Source of the DNA: Halovivax asiaticus JCM 14624
GTDB lineage: Archaea; Halobacteriota; Halobacteria; Halobacteriales; Natrialbaceae
DNA length: 64,000 bases
Reading direction: 5' to 3'
NCBI RefSeq assembly: GCF_000337515.1
Contig: NZ_AOIQ01000012.1
Location: 37,166-101,165, forward strand
The translations under genes were made by a program, and so were the position numbers. The notes beneath the pieces are model-generated. The model was not told the origin of the DNA. It did not search any database and saw nothing but the letters and a program-made list of their open reading frames with translations. Positions 42,008 through 50,834 of this stretch are shown piece after piece (position 1 is the first letter of the stretch; every line of letters starts with the position of its first letter).

Positions 42008-43822
42008 TCAGGGCGCGTAGTAGTACTCGCCCTCGCGCTTCTGTTCGCGGTCGAGTTGCGAGTCGGGCTTGTTGATCCGCGGGCGCGAGGTCCGCTCGTC
42101 CCGGCGGAACGTGATCTCTAAGTTCGAGAGGAAGTCGTTCATGCCACCGCGCATGGACTGTGGCGTACCGGCGCGGCCGGCGACGGCAGGCTCGCCGTCG
42201 AAGACCATCAGGCGGTCGGCAAGCAGGTCGATCATGTAGATGTCGTGGTCGATGACGAGGACGGTAGCGTCCTGCTGTTCGGCGTAGCGCCGGATCGCCC
42301 GGGTCGCCTGCACGCGCTGTTCGACGTCCAGGTGAGCCGAGGGCTCGTCGAGGAGGTACAGATCCGCAGTGTCCGAGAGACAGGCCGCGATGGCCACGCG
42401 TTGGCGCTCCCCGCCGGAGAGGTCCGAGAGGTTCTGCTCCATGATCCGGTCTAGCTGGAGCGGCTGGGCGATCTCCGTGTTCCAGTACGACGAACCGAAC
42501 TGGTCGGTGATCGACGAGAGGAAGGCGTCGACGCGCATCGGCTGGTCGATCGTGACGTACTGCGGTTTGTAGGAGATGTCCAGATCGAGATCAGCGTCAC
42601 CCTCGGTGGGCTCCAGGTCGCCCGTCAGCAGCTTCGCGAAGGTCGACTTCCCGATCCCGTTCGGCCCGACGATGCCGAGCACCTCGTTCTCGCGAATCTC
42701 GCCGCCGGAGACGTCCAGCGCGAACTCGCCGTCGCCGTAGGATTTCCGAAGGTCGGGGTAGGTGACGAGCGTGTCGCCCTGGCTCTCGGTCCGCGGGGCG
42801 TGTTCCTCGAACTCGATCCGATCGGGCCGGATCCGCATGTTCTCGTTCTCGAGGTAGCCCTTGAGGTACTCGTTGATACCATTGCGAACCGATTTGGGGT
42901 CCGTGATGACACCGTAGGCGCCGGGTTCACCGTAGGCCATGTGGAGGGTGTCACACAACAGGTCCAAGATCGCGAGGTCGTGTTCGACGACCAGCATCGA
43001 CTTGTCGTCCTCCTCGGCGAGTTCGCGAACGAGACGCGCCGCCGTCACCCGCTGACCGATGTCGAGGTAGGGCGTGATCTCGTCCAGGAAGTAGAAGTCC
43101 GCGTCGCGAGCGAGCGCGGCGGCCAGCGCGACGCGCTGGAGTTCCCCACCGGAGAGGTCGTCGATGGCCTGGTCCATGACGGGGCGAATCGAGAGGCGAT
43201 CGACGAGGTAGTCGAGTTCGCCTCGCTCGTCGGTGTGCTCGAGTAGTTCACGCGTGTTGCCGTCGAACTGGTTGGGAATCTGGTCGACGTACTGCGGTTT
43301 GCGTGCGACGGTCACGTCGCCGTCGCGCACGTCGGCGATGTAGTCCTGCAGTTCCGTCCCGCGATAGGCGTCGAGCACGGCCTCCCAGCCCGGCGGGTCG
43401 GCGTAGTTCCCCAGGTTGGGTTCCAGTTCGCCGGCGAGCATCCGCACGGCGGTCGTCTTCCCGATGCCGTTCGGCCCGAGGATGCCGGTGACCTGCCCCT
43501 CCTGTGGGACCGGCAGGCCGTACATCGAGAAGGCGTTCTCCCCGTAGCGGTGAACCGGGTCGTCCTGTAGTTCCTGGGGCAGGTTGATGATCTCGATCGC
43601 GTCGAACGGACACTTCTCGACGCAGATCCCGCAGGTCTCGCCCAGACAGATCTCTTCAGAGATGCGTACCTGGTCGGGCTGGCCCTCGTCGGCGTCCTCG
43701 CCGCGCAGCGTGATGCACTCCTTGCCGGTGCGGTTGGGCGGGCAGTAGTTCTTGCACTCGTAGTTACACCGGTCGGGCGAGCAGCGATCCAGATCGACGA
43801 CGGCGATGCTATCGTCGGCCAT
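42008..43822 (-). CDS. ABCE1/RLI ribosome-recycling ATPase
   Basis: This is the 604-residue archaeal ABCE1 (RLI). The N-terminal domain carries eight cysteines for two [4Fe-4S] clusters: CSPDRCNYECKNYC plus a ferredoxin-type CLGETCGICVEKCP. Two ABC ATPase domains follow, with Walker A motifs GPNGIGKTT (first) and GPNGIGKST (second), and signatures LSGGELQRV and LSGGERQRV. It splits ribosomes into subunits after termination. The upstream membrane protein gene ends one base before its start codon. Confidence 0.97.
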   Translation of the reverse strand: MADDSIAVVDLDRCSPDRCNYECKNYCPPNRTGKECITLRGEDADEGQPDQVRISEEICLGETCGICVEKCPFDAIEIINLPQELQDDPVHRYGENAFSMYGLPVPQEGQVTGILGPNGIGKTTAVRMLAGELEPNLGNYADPPGWEAVLDAYRGTELQDYIADVRDGDVTVARKPQYVDQIPNQFDGNTRELLEHTDERGELDYLVDRLSIRPVMDQAIDDLSGGELQRVALAAALARDADFYFLDEITPYLDIGQRVTAARLVRELAEEDDKSMLVVEHDLAILDLLCDTLHMAYGEPGAYGVITDPKSVRNGINEYLKGYLENENMRIRPDRIEFEEHAPRTESQGDTLVTYPDLRKSYGDGEFALDVSGGEIRENEVLGIVGPNGIGKSTFAKLLTGDLEPTEGDADLDLDISYKPQYVTIDQPMRVDAFLSSITDQFGSSYWNTEIAQPLQLDRIMEQNLSDLSGGERQRVAIAACLSDTADLYLLDEPSAHLDVEQRVQATRAIRRYAEQQDATVLVIDHDIYMIDLLADRLMVFDGEPAVAGRAGTPQSMRGGMNDFLSNLEITFRRDERTSRPRINKPDSQLDREQKREGEYYYAP

Positions 43823-43823
43823 C

Positions 43824-44141
43824 TCAGTAGAGGGAGAATTCGGTCAGCAAGATTCCCCACGTCACGAACCAGAACGAGAAGACCATGAAGGTGATGAACA
43901 GATAGAGCTTGAACCCGAGCTCGTCGTCGTCGTAGATTCCCGAGAGCTGGACGACGACCGTCTCGAGGACGATCGCCCCGAGCACGAACGCGAGCGCTGT
44001 GTTGTTCGTCGCTGCCGGCGCGTCAATCCCCACCTGCATGTACGAGAGGAGGCCAGCAGCAACCCCCAGGAGTGCGCTGGAGGAGGTCACCCCGATGGAC
44101 CGGAGATGTTCCCCCCGGTCGCTCAACGTTGCAGTCGACAT
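43824..44141 (-). CDS. EMC6-like membrane protein
   Basis: This 105-residue protein has three hydrophobic helices at about 19-36, 47-68 and 78-100, the last containing LFITFMVFSFWFVTWGILL. The layout is that of EMC6-like archaeal proteins, related to the ER membrane complex subunit that inserts tail-anchored and multi-pass proteins. It sits directly before RLI with a one-base gap, hence is co-translated with it. The EMC6 link is by memory of the family and needs a search. Confidence 0.65.
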   Translation of the reverse strand: MSTATLSDRGEHLRSIGVTSSSALLGVAAGLLSYMQVGIDAPAATNNTALAFVLGAIVLETVVVQLSGIYDDDELGFKLYLFITFMVFSFWFVTWGILLTEFSLY

Positions 44142-44213
44142 GTGGTGGTCTCGGACGTGCGTGGGCAAAAGCCGTTCGGAGTGACTCGCAGGGACTCGGT
44201 CCCGGCTCAGCCC

Positions 44214-45248
44214 TCAGCCATCGCGGTCGACGACCTCGATGTCCGTCTCGGCCTCGATGTACTGTTCGAGTTCGTCGTAGCTGTCGAATCGATCGAGTTC
44301 CGCGAGCGGGATCGATTCGAGCTCCTCGCGGGAGATCGTCTCGTCGACCGAACCGGTGTCGGCACCAGCCGTCGACGCGGTCGTTGTCCACCCGCCCCCG
44401 GAGTCGATGGCGAAGGTGTCGCTCGCCTGCGTACTGGCCGTGTTGAACGTCGCCCAGCCGAACAGATCCCACTCCGGCGAGACCCCGTCGAGGACGATCC
44501 GGACCTCTTTGCCGGCCTTGATGTTCCCCTTCGCCGTGACGGTGATCGTAGCTGAGCCACTGGCCGGTTCAAACGTCCGGTCGTGTTTTCGAGCCGGCGA
44601 GCCGCCGACCGTGAGCGAGTCGATACTGGCACCGTCGTAGTTTGCCAGGAAGCTCGTGAGATCGATCGTGACGGTTTCACCGTTGCTCAACTTGCCGTCC
44701 AGCGTGAACGTCAGTTCCTGCGTATTCGAACTCGTAACGTCGCCAGCAGACACCGAGGCGAACCCGGGCGGGCCGCCCCCGCCGTTACCGGTACAGCTGT
44801 AGGAAAACGAGTGTGTGTACGTGATTCCCTCGACGGCGAGCGTCGACCCGAACGCGTCGGCCGTCACCTCGACGGTCGCCTGGCCGGTACCGCCGCTGGC
44901 ACACGTCAGGGAGAGGCCAGTCTGTGCACCAGGATCGAGCGATGAACCGAACCCGTCGCTGATCGCGAGCGCGCCGTTCGGATCCGAGACGATCGCGGCC
45001 TGCGCGTCGAGCGTGTCGAACCGTCCGTTGGCGTTGTTCGTGATCGTGAGGACGGCGGCATCGTTCTGGTTGTCCGGCGTCTCGCCGGTCGGCTGGATGC
45101 CGAGGATGGCGGTTTCCGTGGGAGCGGTCTCGACGGTCGTTCCTCGATCCGCCGCAAAGGTACTGAATCCGAAGACCGGACCGGCCATGAGCAGGGCTCC
45201 CGCAACCACCAGTACCGCCCCCAGTTTCGTCAGTGAGCTCCCGATCAC
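44214..45248 (-). CDS. secreted protein of the DUF1102-like cluster
   Basis: This 344-residue protein has an N-terminal signal or anchor (residues 1-30: LTKLGAVLVVAGALLMAGPVF). It is followed by a Thr/Ser-rich beta domain (DAAVLTITNNANGRFDTLDAQ) with one pair of cysteines. A second beta domain has TFTLDGKLSNGETVTIDL, and the tail (DRFDSYDELEQYIE) is acidic. The first domain shares the style of DUF1102-like proteins nearby. It lies 13 bp after the wHTH membrane regulator gene, so the two form an operon. It is probably a surface protein; its exact role is unknown. Confidence 0.75.
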   Translation of the reverse strand: MIGSSLTKLGAVLVVAGALLMAGPVFGFSTFAADRGTTVETAPTETAILGIQPTGETPDNQNDAAVLTITNNANGRFDTLDAQAAIVSDPNGALAISDGFGSSLDPGAQTGLSLTCASGGTGQATVEVTADAFGSTLAVEGITYTHSFSYSCTGNGGGGPPGFASVSAGDVTSSNTQELTFTLDGKLSNGETVTIDLTSFLANYDGASIDSLTVGGSPARKHDRTFEPASGSATITVTAKGNIKAGKEVRIVLDGVSPEWDLFGWATFNTASTQASDTFAIDSGGGWTTTASTAGADTGSVDETISREELESIPLAELDRFDSYDELEQYIEAETDIEVVDRDG

Positions 45249-45261
45249 GGTAATTTGTCCC

Positions 45262-45789
45262 CTACGGCGGCCGCTCCATCTCGCCGAGTCGGTAGCGCCG
45301 ACTCGTCAGCACGTGCGCGATCGCCGAGGCAGTCACGGCGCCGAGCACCAGTCCGGCCCAGCCAAGCGGCGGAATCGTCTCCGTCGGAACGACGTCGGCC
45401 CAGACGCCCGCGAGGACGACGAAGCCGAGGACGGACAGGCCGAGGTAGTAGACGCCCCAGGGAATCGAGTCCGCGGGGACGATATCTAAGTAGATCTCGA
45501 GCGCGTCGGCCTCGTCGGTCAGTTCGATCGTGTGGTTTTCGAACTCCACCACGTCCGCTCGCTCGAGAGTGGGCAGGTGCGTCTGCTGGAGCGCGGTGTA
45601 GACGCGCTTTCGCTCGGCGGACGTGAGTTCCTGGACCTCCTTGTCGAGTTCCCACGCGGCGACCTGCTCGGCGAGATCGCCGAGTTCGACCGGCTCGTTG
45701 ACCCGTTTGCAGTAGTGGATCGCGTACCGCCGACGGCGGTTGCTAAGCAGCTCGAAGATTTCGCCGTGGCTTCCGTGTGACGCTCCCAT
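45262..45789 (-). CDS. membrane-bound winged-helix regulator (DUF7344-like)
   Basis: This 175-residue protein has an N-terminal winged helix (about 8-90: IFELLSNRRRRYAIHYC, LAEQVAAWELDKEVQ, VYTALQQTHLPTLERADVVEF) and two C-terminal membrane helices, at about 113-133 and 140-160. Such one-component regulators sense something at or near the membrane and control adjacent genes. It is the first gene of a two-gene operon with the secreted protein at 44214-45248. It is divergent from the DUF1102-like gene, with a palindrome in the intervening region. ATG 45789 is preferred over GTG 45813. Confidence 0.8.
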   Translation of the reverse strand: MGASHGSHGEIFELLSNRRRRYAIHYCKRVNEPVELGDLAEQVAAWELDKEVQELTSAERKRVYTALQQTHLPTLERADVVEFENHTIELTDEADALEIYLDIVPADSIPWGVYYLGLSVLGFVVLAGVWADVVPTETIPPLGWAGLVLGAVTASAIAHVLTSRRYRLGEMERPP

Positions 45790-45897
45790 GCTGTCGCTCA
45801 CCAGTCCGCGCACCCTCCCCCGAAGGTGTGACAGTTCTAGGACCGATCGCTACTAAGGTGTTTGGGCCGACGACCGTCTCAACGTCCGAGATATCCA

Positions 45898-45914
45898 TTC
45901 AAGACCGGCTTGAA
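45898..45914. promoter_or_regulatory. palindrome between divergent surface-protein operons (operator candidate)
   Basis: TTCAAG (45898-45903) and CTTGAA (45909-45914) form a perfect 6-bp inverted repeat with a 5-bp centre. It lies in the 244-bp space between the wHTH regulator gene and the DUF1102-like gene. A dimeric regulator could bind here. Confidence 0.35.
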
Positions 45915-46033
45915 CGACCTTCTGGCCGACCGTGCGACCGTTCCGGCTGCTCAATACAAAGGGGATGTGGTGGCTGGGGTGAGTAAGAACCGCGCCGCGT
46001 CGGGGTCGGCCCGCAGGGCGTGGGGGACATATC

Positions 46034-46489
46034 ATGAGAATGAATCGACGCAACGTTCTGGTCGGACTGGGTGGCATCGTAGCAAGCGGCGGCGCACTGC
46101 TCGGCACGGGCGCGTTCAGCACCGTGACCGCTGATCGTACCGTGACTGTCGAGACGAGCGGCGACGCGAGTGCACGAGTGGCGTTCGAAGCGACGAGTGA
46201 CTACGCGAGCATCACCAACGACAAGCTCGAGATTTCGCTCACCGACGCCAACATCGACGGCACGCTGACGGCGACCGGCGCCTTCAACATCATCAACAAT
46301 CACTCCACTGAGATCACGCTCGACGGCCCCTGGACGACCCAGAGCAACAATATCGACGTGACGCTGACAGCGCAGAACAATACGCTGGCGGCGGGTGGCA
46401 CCACGCCGGTCGATCTCGAGATCGATACGAGCGGCGCTGCTGCAGACGCCACCCTCAACACGACGATCACGATCACCGCGACGACGTAA
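46034..46489 (+). CDS. DUF1102-like secreted protein
   Basis: This 151-residue exported protein begins MRMNRRNVLVGLGGIVASGG and has the GALLGTGAFSTVTADRTVTV element typical of DUF1102-like haloarchaeal proteins. The mature part is a beta-sandwich rich in Thr, Ala and Asn with almost no Lys. Its core (SDYASITNDKLEISLTD) resembles the next gene's SEYATIEDGELTLDFDR, so the two are paralogues. The size and fold style recall TasA-like subunits of secreted fibres. An ATG two codons in (46040) is an alternative start. Confidence 0.82.
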   Translation: MRMNRRNVLVGLGGIVASGGALLGTGAFSTVTADRTVTVETSGDASARVAFEATSDYASITNDKLEISLTDANIDGTLTATGAFNIINNHSTEITLDGPWTTQSNNIDVTLTAQNNTLAAGGTTPVDLEIDTSGAAADATLNTTITITATT

Positions 46490-46685
46490 GACAGAGCTGA
46501 CCGGGTCAGGATTCGAGCATCGACGGACGGATTCGACGGCCGAGAAGCCTCGTCCACTCGTGGGCGGAAACGCGTCAACCAGTGGGGACAGGAACCTGCC
46601 CAGCAGTGTCACCACCACGGCGCTGTCGGATTGACCCGGTCCCGAACGAGGGTCGACCGGCTGGGAGATCACAGGGCCAGAATCG

Positions 46686-47594
46686 ATGACACGCACGACG
46701 TGGCTGACAGTACTCGCACTCGGGTCGCTCCTGCTCGCCGTCCCGACGGCAGCGGTGGGCCTCGGCGCTAGTGACACCACCACCGAGAGCGACGCGACAG
46801 AGGCTGTCGAACTCACCCCGCGAAGCGAGTACGCGACCATCGAGGACGGGGAACTCACGCTCGACTTCGATCGGCTCAACGTCGACGCGCGGACCGACGT
46901 CGACGCCGTCTTCGACGTGACGACGGCCGACGACAGCAGGGTCTGGGTCGAACACGACGTACATGGAGTCACGTTCTACGACGGCGATCGGAAAACCGCT
47001 ATCGACGCCGCCGATCCTGCGTCCCTGTCCGGTGGCGAATCGATTACCCTCGGCGTCTCCATCGACACGCACGAGGCGCCGACCGGAACGGAGTCGTTCT
47101 CCGTCGTCGTCGAGACGGCGGACGAGGGAAGTGACGGTGGCGGCTTCGGCGATGGCGGGGCAGGTCCGGGGGCCGGCAGCGGGGACGAGGCGACGACGAA
47201 CGGAAAGCTGGCCGTCGAGCACGCATCGGTCGACGTGACCAACGTGACCGCCGGCGAACGGGTCACGGTGACCGCCACCGTGTCGAACCCCACCGACCGG
47301 CGAATCGCCGATCGGATCCCGATCCTGGTCGACGGGGCCGTCGTCGACGATCGCGGTGTCGAACTCGCGCCGAACGAGACCCGGACACTGACCGTCGGCT
47401 GGACGCCCGAATCGGCGGGCGTCTACCGGCTCAGCGTGGGGGAGACGACGGCGGGGACCGTCGCCGTCTCCAACCGCACTGGCCTCTCGCTTTCGTCGGT
47501 CGAGTTCGCGTCGCCGCTGACGGCGGCGATCGCCCCGCCGGCGACGCTCGGGCTCGTGGCGATCGGCCGCGTCGCGCGAGGTCGGCGGCGTTAA
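46686..47594 (+). CDS. DUF1102-like surface protein with CARDB-like domain and C-terminal anchor
   Basis: This 302-residue protein has a signal peptide (LTVLALGSLLLAVPTAAVG), then a DUF1102-like domain (about 40-140) homologous to the gene upstream. A Gly/Asp-rich linker (about 140-170) leads to a CARDB-like beta domain (about 172-265: VTNVTAGERVTVTATVSNPTD, ETRTLTVGW). The C-terminal membrane helix (ASPLTAAIAPPATLGLVAIG) ends in RRR. It probably sits on the cell surface as an anchor or minor subunit for the smaller paralogue. The signal peptidase gene follows by 62 bp. Confidence 0.82.
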   Translation: MTRTTWLTVLALGSLLLAVPTAAVGLGASDTTTESDATEAVELTPRSEYATIEDGELTLDFDRLNVDARTDVDAVFDVTTADDSRVWVEHDVHGVTFYDGDRKTAIDAADPASLSGGESITLGVSIDTHEAPTGTESFSVVVETADEGSDGGGFGDGGAGPGAGSGDEATTNGKLAVEHASVDVTNVTAGERVTVTATVSNPTDRRIADRIPILVDGAVVDDRGVELAPNETRTLTVGWTPESAGVYRLSVGETTAGTVAVSNRTGLSLSSVEFASPLTAAIAPPATLGLVAIGRVARGRRR

Positions 47595-47656
47595 GTCGGT
47601 GCCGACCGAGGCCAGCATCGTAGCGTGGGTAGGGGCGGAGAAAACGAGGAAAGATC

Positions 47657-48838
47657 GTGGTTGATATCGAAACGGCATCGCGCGTACTCGGCGTGGCGTT
47701 CGCCATCCTCGTAGCGGCGCTCGTCCTCGGCCAGGTGCTCGGCCAGCCGATGTTGCTTGGGTACGTCGCCTCGGGGAGTATGGAACCCGCGATGGAGACC
47801 GGCGACGGGTTCGTCGCCGTGCCAGATGCCCTCGCGGGCGACGTCTCCGAGGGCGACGTGATCGTCTACGAGGCGCGTGAAGTCAACGGCGGCGGGCTGA
47901 CGACCCATCGCGTCGTCGAAGAGACGGACGACGGCTACGTGACCAGAGGCGACGCCAACCCGTTTACGGACCAGGACGGCGGCGAGCCGCCGGTGACCGA
48001 CGGCCAGATCGTCGCGAAAGCGCTCCAGATCGAAGGGACCGTCGTCACGATTCCGCACCTTGGCACGGTCGTGATGGGGATCCAGTCGCTGGTGCTCGGC
48101 GTCGTCGGCGCGATCGCCGGCGCACTCGGCCTGGGGAGCGGCCCGGGCGGTCTCGACGCCGACGGGGCAGGAGCGATGCTGGTCGGTCTCGGCGTCGCCC
48201 TGTTTGGGTTCGGCGTCGTCTTCGATCGGGCTGGCCCGCCGCGGCGGGAGACGACGCGGACGACCACCCGTCGGAACGTGATCGCCCTCTGGTCGGTGAT
48301 CGCGCTCGTCTTGCTCGTGCTGGTGACGGCGGCGACCGCGACGATGGTCGTCCCGTCCGGCACAACGGGCTACGACGTGATCAGCACCGACGAGCCGAGC
48401 GACGATCCACAGCGGATTTCACCGGGCGAAACCAGCGACCTCATCCGCACGATCGACAACGCAGGGTACGTCCCGATCGTCGCCCAGACCGAACCGGCGA
48501 GCGACGGCGTCGCCATCGACCCGGCCCGGCAGGTCGTCGGGGCGCGGGACGAGGGCGAGGTGACCGTCACGCTGTCGGCGCCGGACCGAACCGGAACCTA
48601 CGTCCGGACGGTCCGCGAGTATCGCTATCTGCTCGTGCTCCCGCCGACCCTTTTGGGATGGCTCCACGGCATCCACCCATATCTGGCCGTCGCGGCCGTC
48701 GACGCAGTGGTCGTGGGCGCCGCCGTCGTCCTGCTCCTCGCCCTGTTCGGCCGGGACGACATCAAGTTTCGAACGCCCGGCTCGCACGTCCCGGTTCGAC
48801 GCAGAGTGAGACGGAAGCTTCGAAAGTGGCGCCGTTGA
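47657..48838 (+). CDS. archaeal/ER-type signal peptidase I (S26B) with extra membrane domain
   Basis: This 393-residue protein is a signal peptidase of the Ser-His type. After a membrane helix (7-30) the catalytic serine is Ser41 in SGSMEP, and the catalytic histidine is His84 in LTTHRVVE, followed by YVTRGDAN. Beyond the peptidase (about 1-150) come two or three more membrane helices and a soluble domain (about 235-320). The family's usual length is 200-230 residues, so this long form looks dedicated. The GTG start is supported by GAGGAAAG 5 nt upstream. Its neighbours are secreted proteins and it probably processes them. Confidence 0.9.
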   Translation: MVDIETASRVLGVAFAILVAALVLGQVLGQPMLLGYVASGSMEPAMETGDGFVAVPDALAGDVSEGDVIVYEAREVNGGGLTTHRVVEETDDGYVTRGDANPFTDQDGGEPPVTDGQIVAKALQIEGTVVTIPHLGTVVMGIQSLVLGVVGAIAGALGLGSGPGGLDADGAGAMLVGLGVALFGFGVVFDRAGPPRRETTRTTTRRNVIALWSVIALVLLVLVTAATATMVVPSGTTGYDVISTDEPSDDPQRISPGETSDLIRTIDNAGYVPIVAQTEPASDGVAIDPARQVVGARDEGEVTVTLSAPDRTGTYVRTVREYRYLLVLPPTLLGWLHGIHPYLAVAAVDAVVVGAAVVLLLALFGRDDIKFRTPGSHVPVRRRVRRKLRKWRR

Positions 48839-48961
48839 GCGTTCGGACGGGGCCAGTACGGTTATCAGTCAGTCGTCCGTACGTCTCGACAAGTCGGGGG
48901 TGTGCCGGCTGGGAACCGGCACGTGGGCTCGCTCGAAGCGAGGCCCGACGGGATGGGAACA

Positions 48962-50128
48962 ATGATCGACAATCCACGAATCGACCTGCTCGTCGCTCGG
49001 TACGGCCGGACGTTGCTCGTCGCGCTGGCCGTCTGCGGCGTCGTCGCGCTCGCACTGTCGGGCTGGGCGGTCGCCTCGCCGGAGACGACTACGACGACCC
49101 AGCAGACGGGCACCGACCGCGTCTCGACCGAGGTCGGGACCGAAGCAATCGTCGAGACCGGCGGGCTCTGGCCCGAAGGGACAGTCCTCGAAGACGAACC
49201 GGTCTACCTCACGAACGCGACGGAGACGCTGACACTCACCCCGCAGACGGCCGTTCCGGCGACCGACACGAGCGTCTACCACGACATCTCGCTCCGATAC
49301 GAGGCCGTTCGCGACGGCGCAGTCTTCTGGAACGAGACGACCCAGCTCAGTCGACAGGTGCCGAGAGTTCGCGACGGCGTCGCCAGCAGTTCGGTCGACG
49401 TCGACGTCGCCGCCGTCCGCGAACGGATGACCGAGATCGAGCGCGAGGTCGCCGGTGTGGGCGACGTACGCGTCGTCGCCGTCGTCGAGACGGAGTACGA
49501 CACGGGGACGACCGCCGACGCGTTCACGATCGAGACGGAACTCGTCGCGACCGAACGCGCGTTCTGGCTCGCCCAGCCCGTCCCATCCCACGAGGAAACG
49601 CACCCACAGTACGCACTGGTGACCGAGTCCGAGCCCCGCTCGACGGCGCTCGTCGGCCTCCTGGCGATCGTCGGGACGCTCTCGCTCGGTGCAGCCTGGG
49701 GGCTCGACCGACGCCGCCCGATCGACGAGAAGACGGCTCGTCGGGCGGTCCACGAGCACCGGTACGCCGAGTGGATCTCCCGCGGCTCGATCCCCATGTG
49801 GATCGGCGACCATCACATCGCACTTGACACGCTCGAGGACGTCGTCGACGTCGCCATCGATACGAGCGAACGGGTCGTCCACGATCGCCAGCGCGGCCTG
49901 TTCGCGGTCGTCTCTGACGACGTCGTCTACTACTACACCGACCGCGGCCTCTGGGAGGAGACCGCCTGGCCGAACATGAATCTGGAGGACACCACCGGTG
50001 GAGCCGAGGATGCCACCGGAGCGCCGCCAGCCGCCCCCGGATCGGCACCGACCGACGGCCCCGTCGGTCCGGCCGGCGCCCCGACGGACATCGATCCCGA
50101 CGACGAAGACGCCTGGGAACAGCTCTGA
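48962..50128 (+). CDS. DUF5305 membrane protein
   Basis: This 388-residue protein has an N-terminal membrane helix (about 18-38) and a large extracytoplasmic beta-rich domain (about 40-215: YLTNATETLTLTPQTAV, VYHDISLRYEAVRDG). A second helix (about 222-242) and a soluble C-terminal domain with acidic tail follow. DUF5305 proteins occur beside signal peptidase I genes in haloarchaea, as here, but their role is not known. It probably has a part in assembly of the secreted proteins of this cluster. Start at 48962 chosen over 48902 and 48953. Confidence 0.82.
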   Translation: MIDNPRIDLLVARYGRTLLVALAVCGVVALALSGWAVASPETTTTTQQTGTDRVSTEVGTEAIVETGGLWPEGTVLEDEPVYLTNATETLTLTPQTAVPATDTSVYHDISLRYEAVRDGAVFWNETTQLSRQVPRVRDGVASSSVDVDVAAVRERMTEIEREVAGVGDVRVVAVVETEYDTGTTADAFTIETELVATERAFWLAQPVPSHEETHPQYALVTESEPRSTALVGLLAIVGTLSLGAAWGLDRRRPIDEKTARRAVHEHRYAEWISRGSIPMWIGDHHIALDTLEDVVDVAIDTSERVVHDRQRGLFAVVSDDVVYYYTDRGLWEETAWPNMNLEDTTGGAEDATGAPPAAPGSAPTDGPVGPAGAPTDIDPDDEDAWEQL

Positions 50129-50328
50129 ACGTGAGTCATCCCGAACGGCGACGGGTCGCCGCGATGGAAAGATGGATGGGGTGGCCACGTCGATCACCGC
50201 TGGGTCGCTCGACCAGCTGGACGGCCTGATCCAGACCACAGTGACCGAGTGTCCCGCGAATGTCCGCTGGGCGCGTCGCAGCGGACCCGATTTTCCGACG
50301 GTCCCGACGACCGATTCGAGAGCGTCAA

Positions 50329-50336
50329 CTTTTATG
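50329..50336 (+). promoter_or_regulatory. TATA-like promoter of the MarR-like gene
   Basis: CTTTTATG lies 24-31 bp before the ATG at 50360, as expected for a leaderless gene. Confidence 0.5.
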
Positions 50337-50359
50337 CTCCTGGAGTGTTTCGATTCGTA

Positions 50360-50656
50360 ATGATGGAAGCAATGGACTCGACGGAGCTCGGCGACTGCCC
50401 CCCCAGCGCCAAGCTCGTCTACAAAGTACTGGAGTACGACGGCCCGCTGACCCAGAAACAGATCGTTCAGGAGTCGATGCTGTCGGCCCGGACCGTCCGC
50501 TACGCGCTCGAACGACTGGAGGAGATCGGCATGGTCGACGAAGACATCTACTTCGCCGACGCTCGCCAGAGTCTCTACCGACTCGAAGAACCAGTCGCCG
50601 CTGACGGCGGGCTGGACGACGCCAGTGCGGCCGAAGACGCCTGCTGCGCCGAATAA
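50360..50656 (+). CDS. MarR/TrmB-like winged-helix regulator
   Basis: This 98-residue protein has a single winged helix: SAKLVYKVLEYDGPLTQKQIVQESMLSARTVRYALERLEEIGMVDE with the wing IYFADARQSLYRL. Its tail ends in CCAE. This compact regulator type is conserved in haloarchaea and probably binds DNA as a dimer; the cysteine pair at the end may be redox- or metal-active. The start at 50360 follows a TATA-like box; the longer frame upstream is not credible. Confidence 0.85.
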   Translation: MMEAMDSTELGDCPPSAKLVYKVLEYDGPLTQKQIVQESMLSARTVRYALERLEEIGMVDEDIYFADARQSLYRLEEPVAADGGLDDASAAEDACCAE

Positions 50657-50834
50657 CGCGGATCACCCGTTCTCTCGTCGCGACTTTCACGACCAGTCAC
50701 GACGCCGCGCACAGGGCCGTCGCCGACTCGGCTGTCGAGGACCCGTTCGTCGACACGGGCGAAGGCCACCAGCAAAACGGAACCTCGCGCATCGAGACGG
50801 TACTGTTAACCCAGTCGCGGACCGGTCGAGAGAT

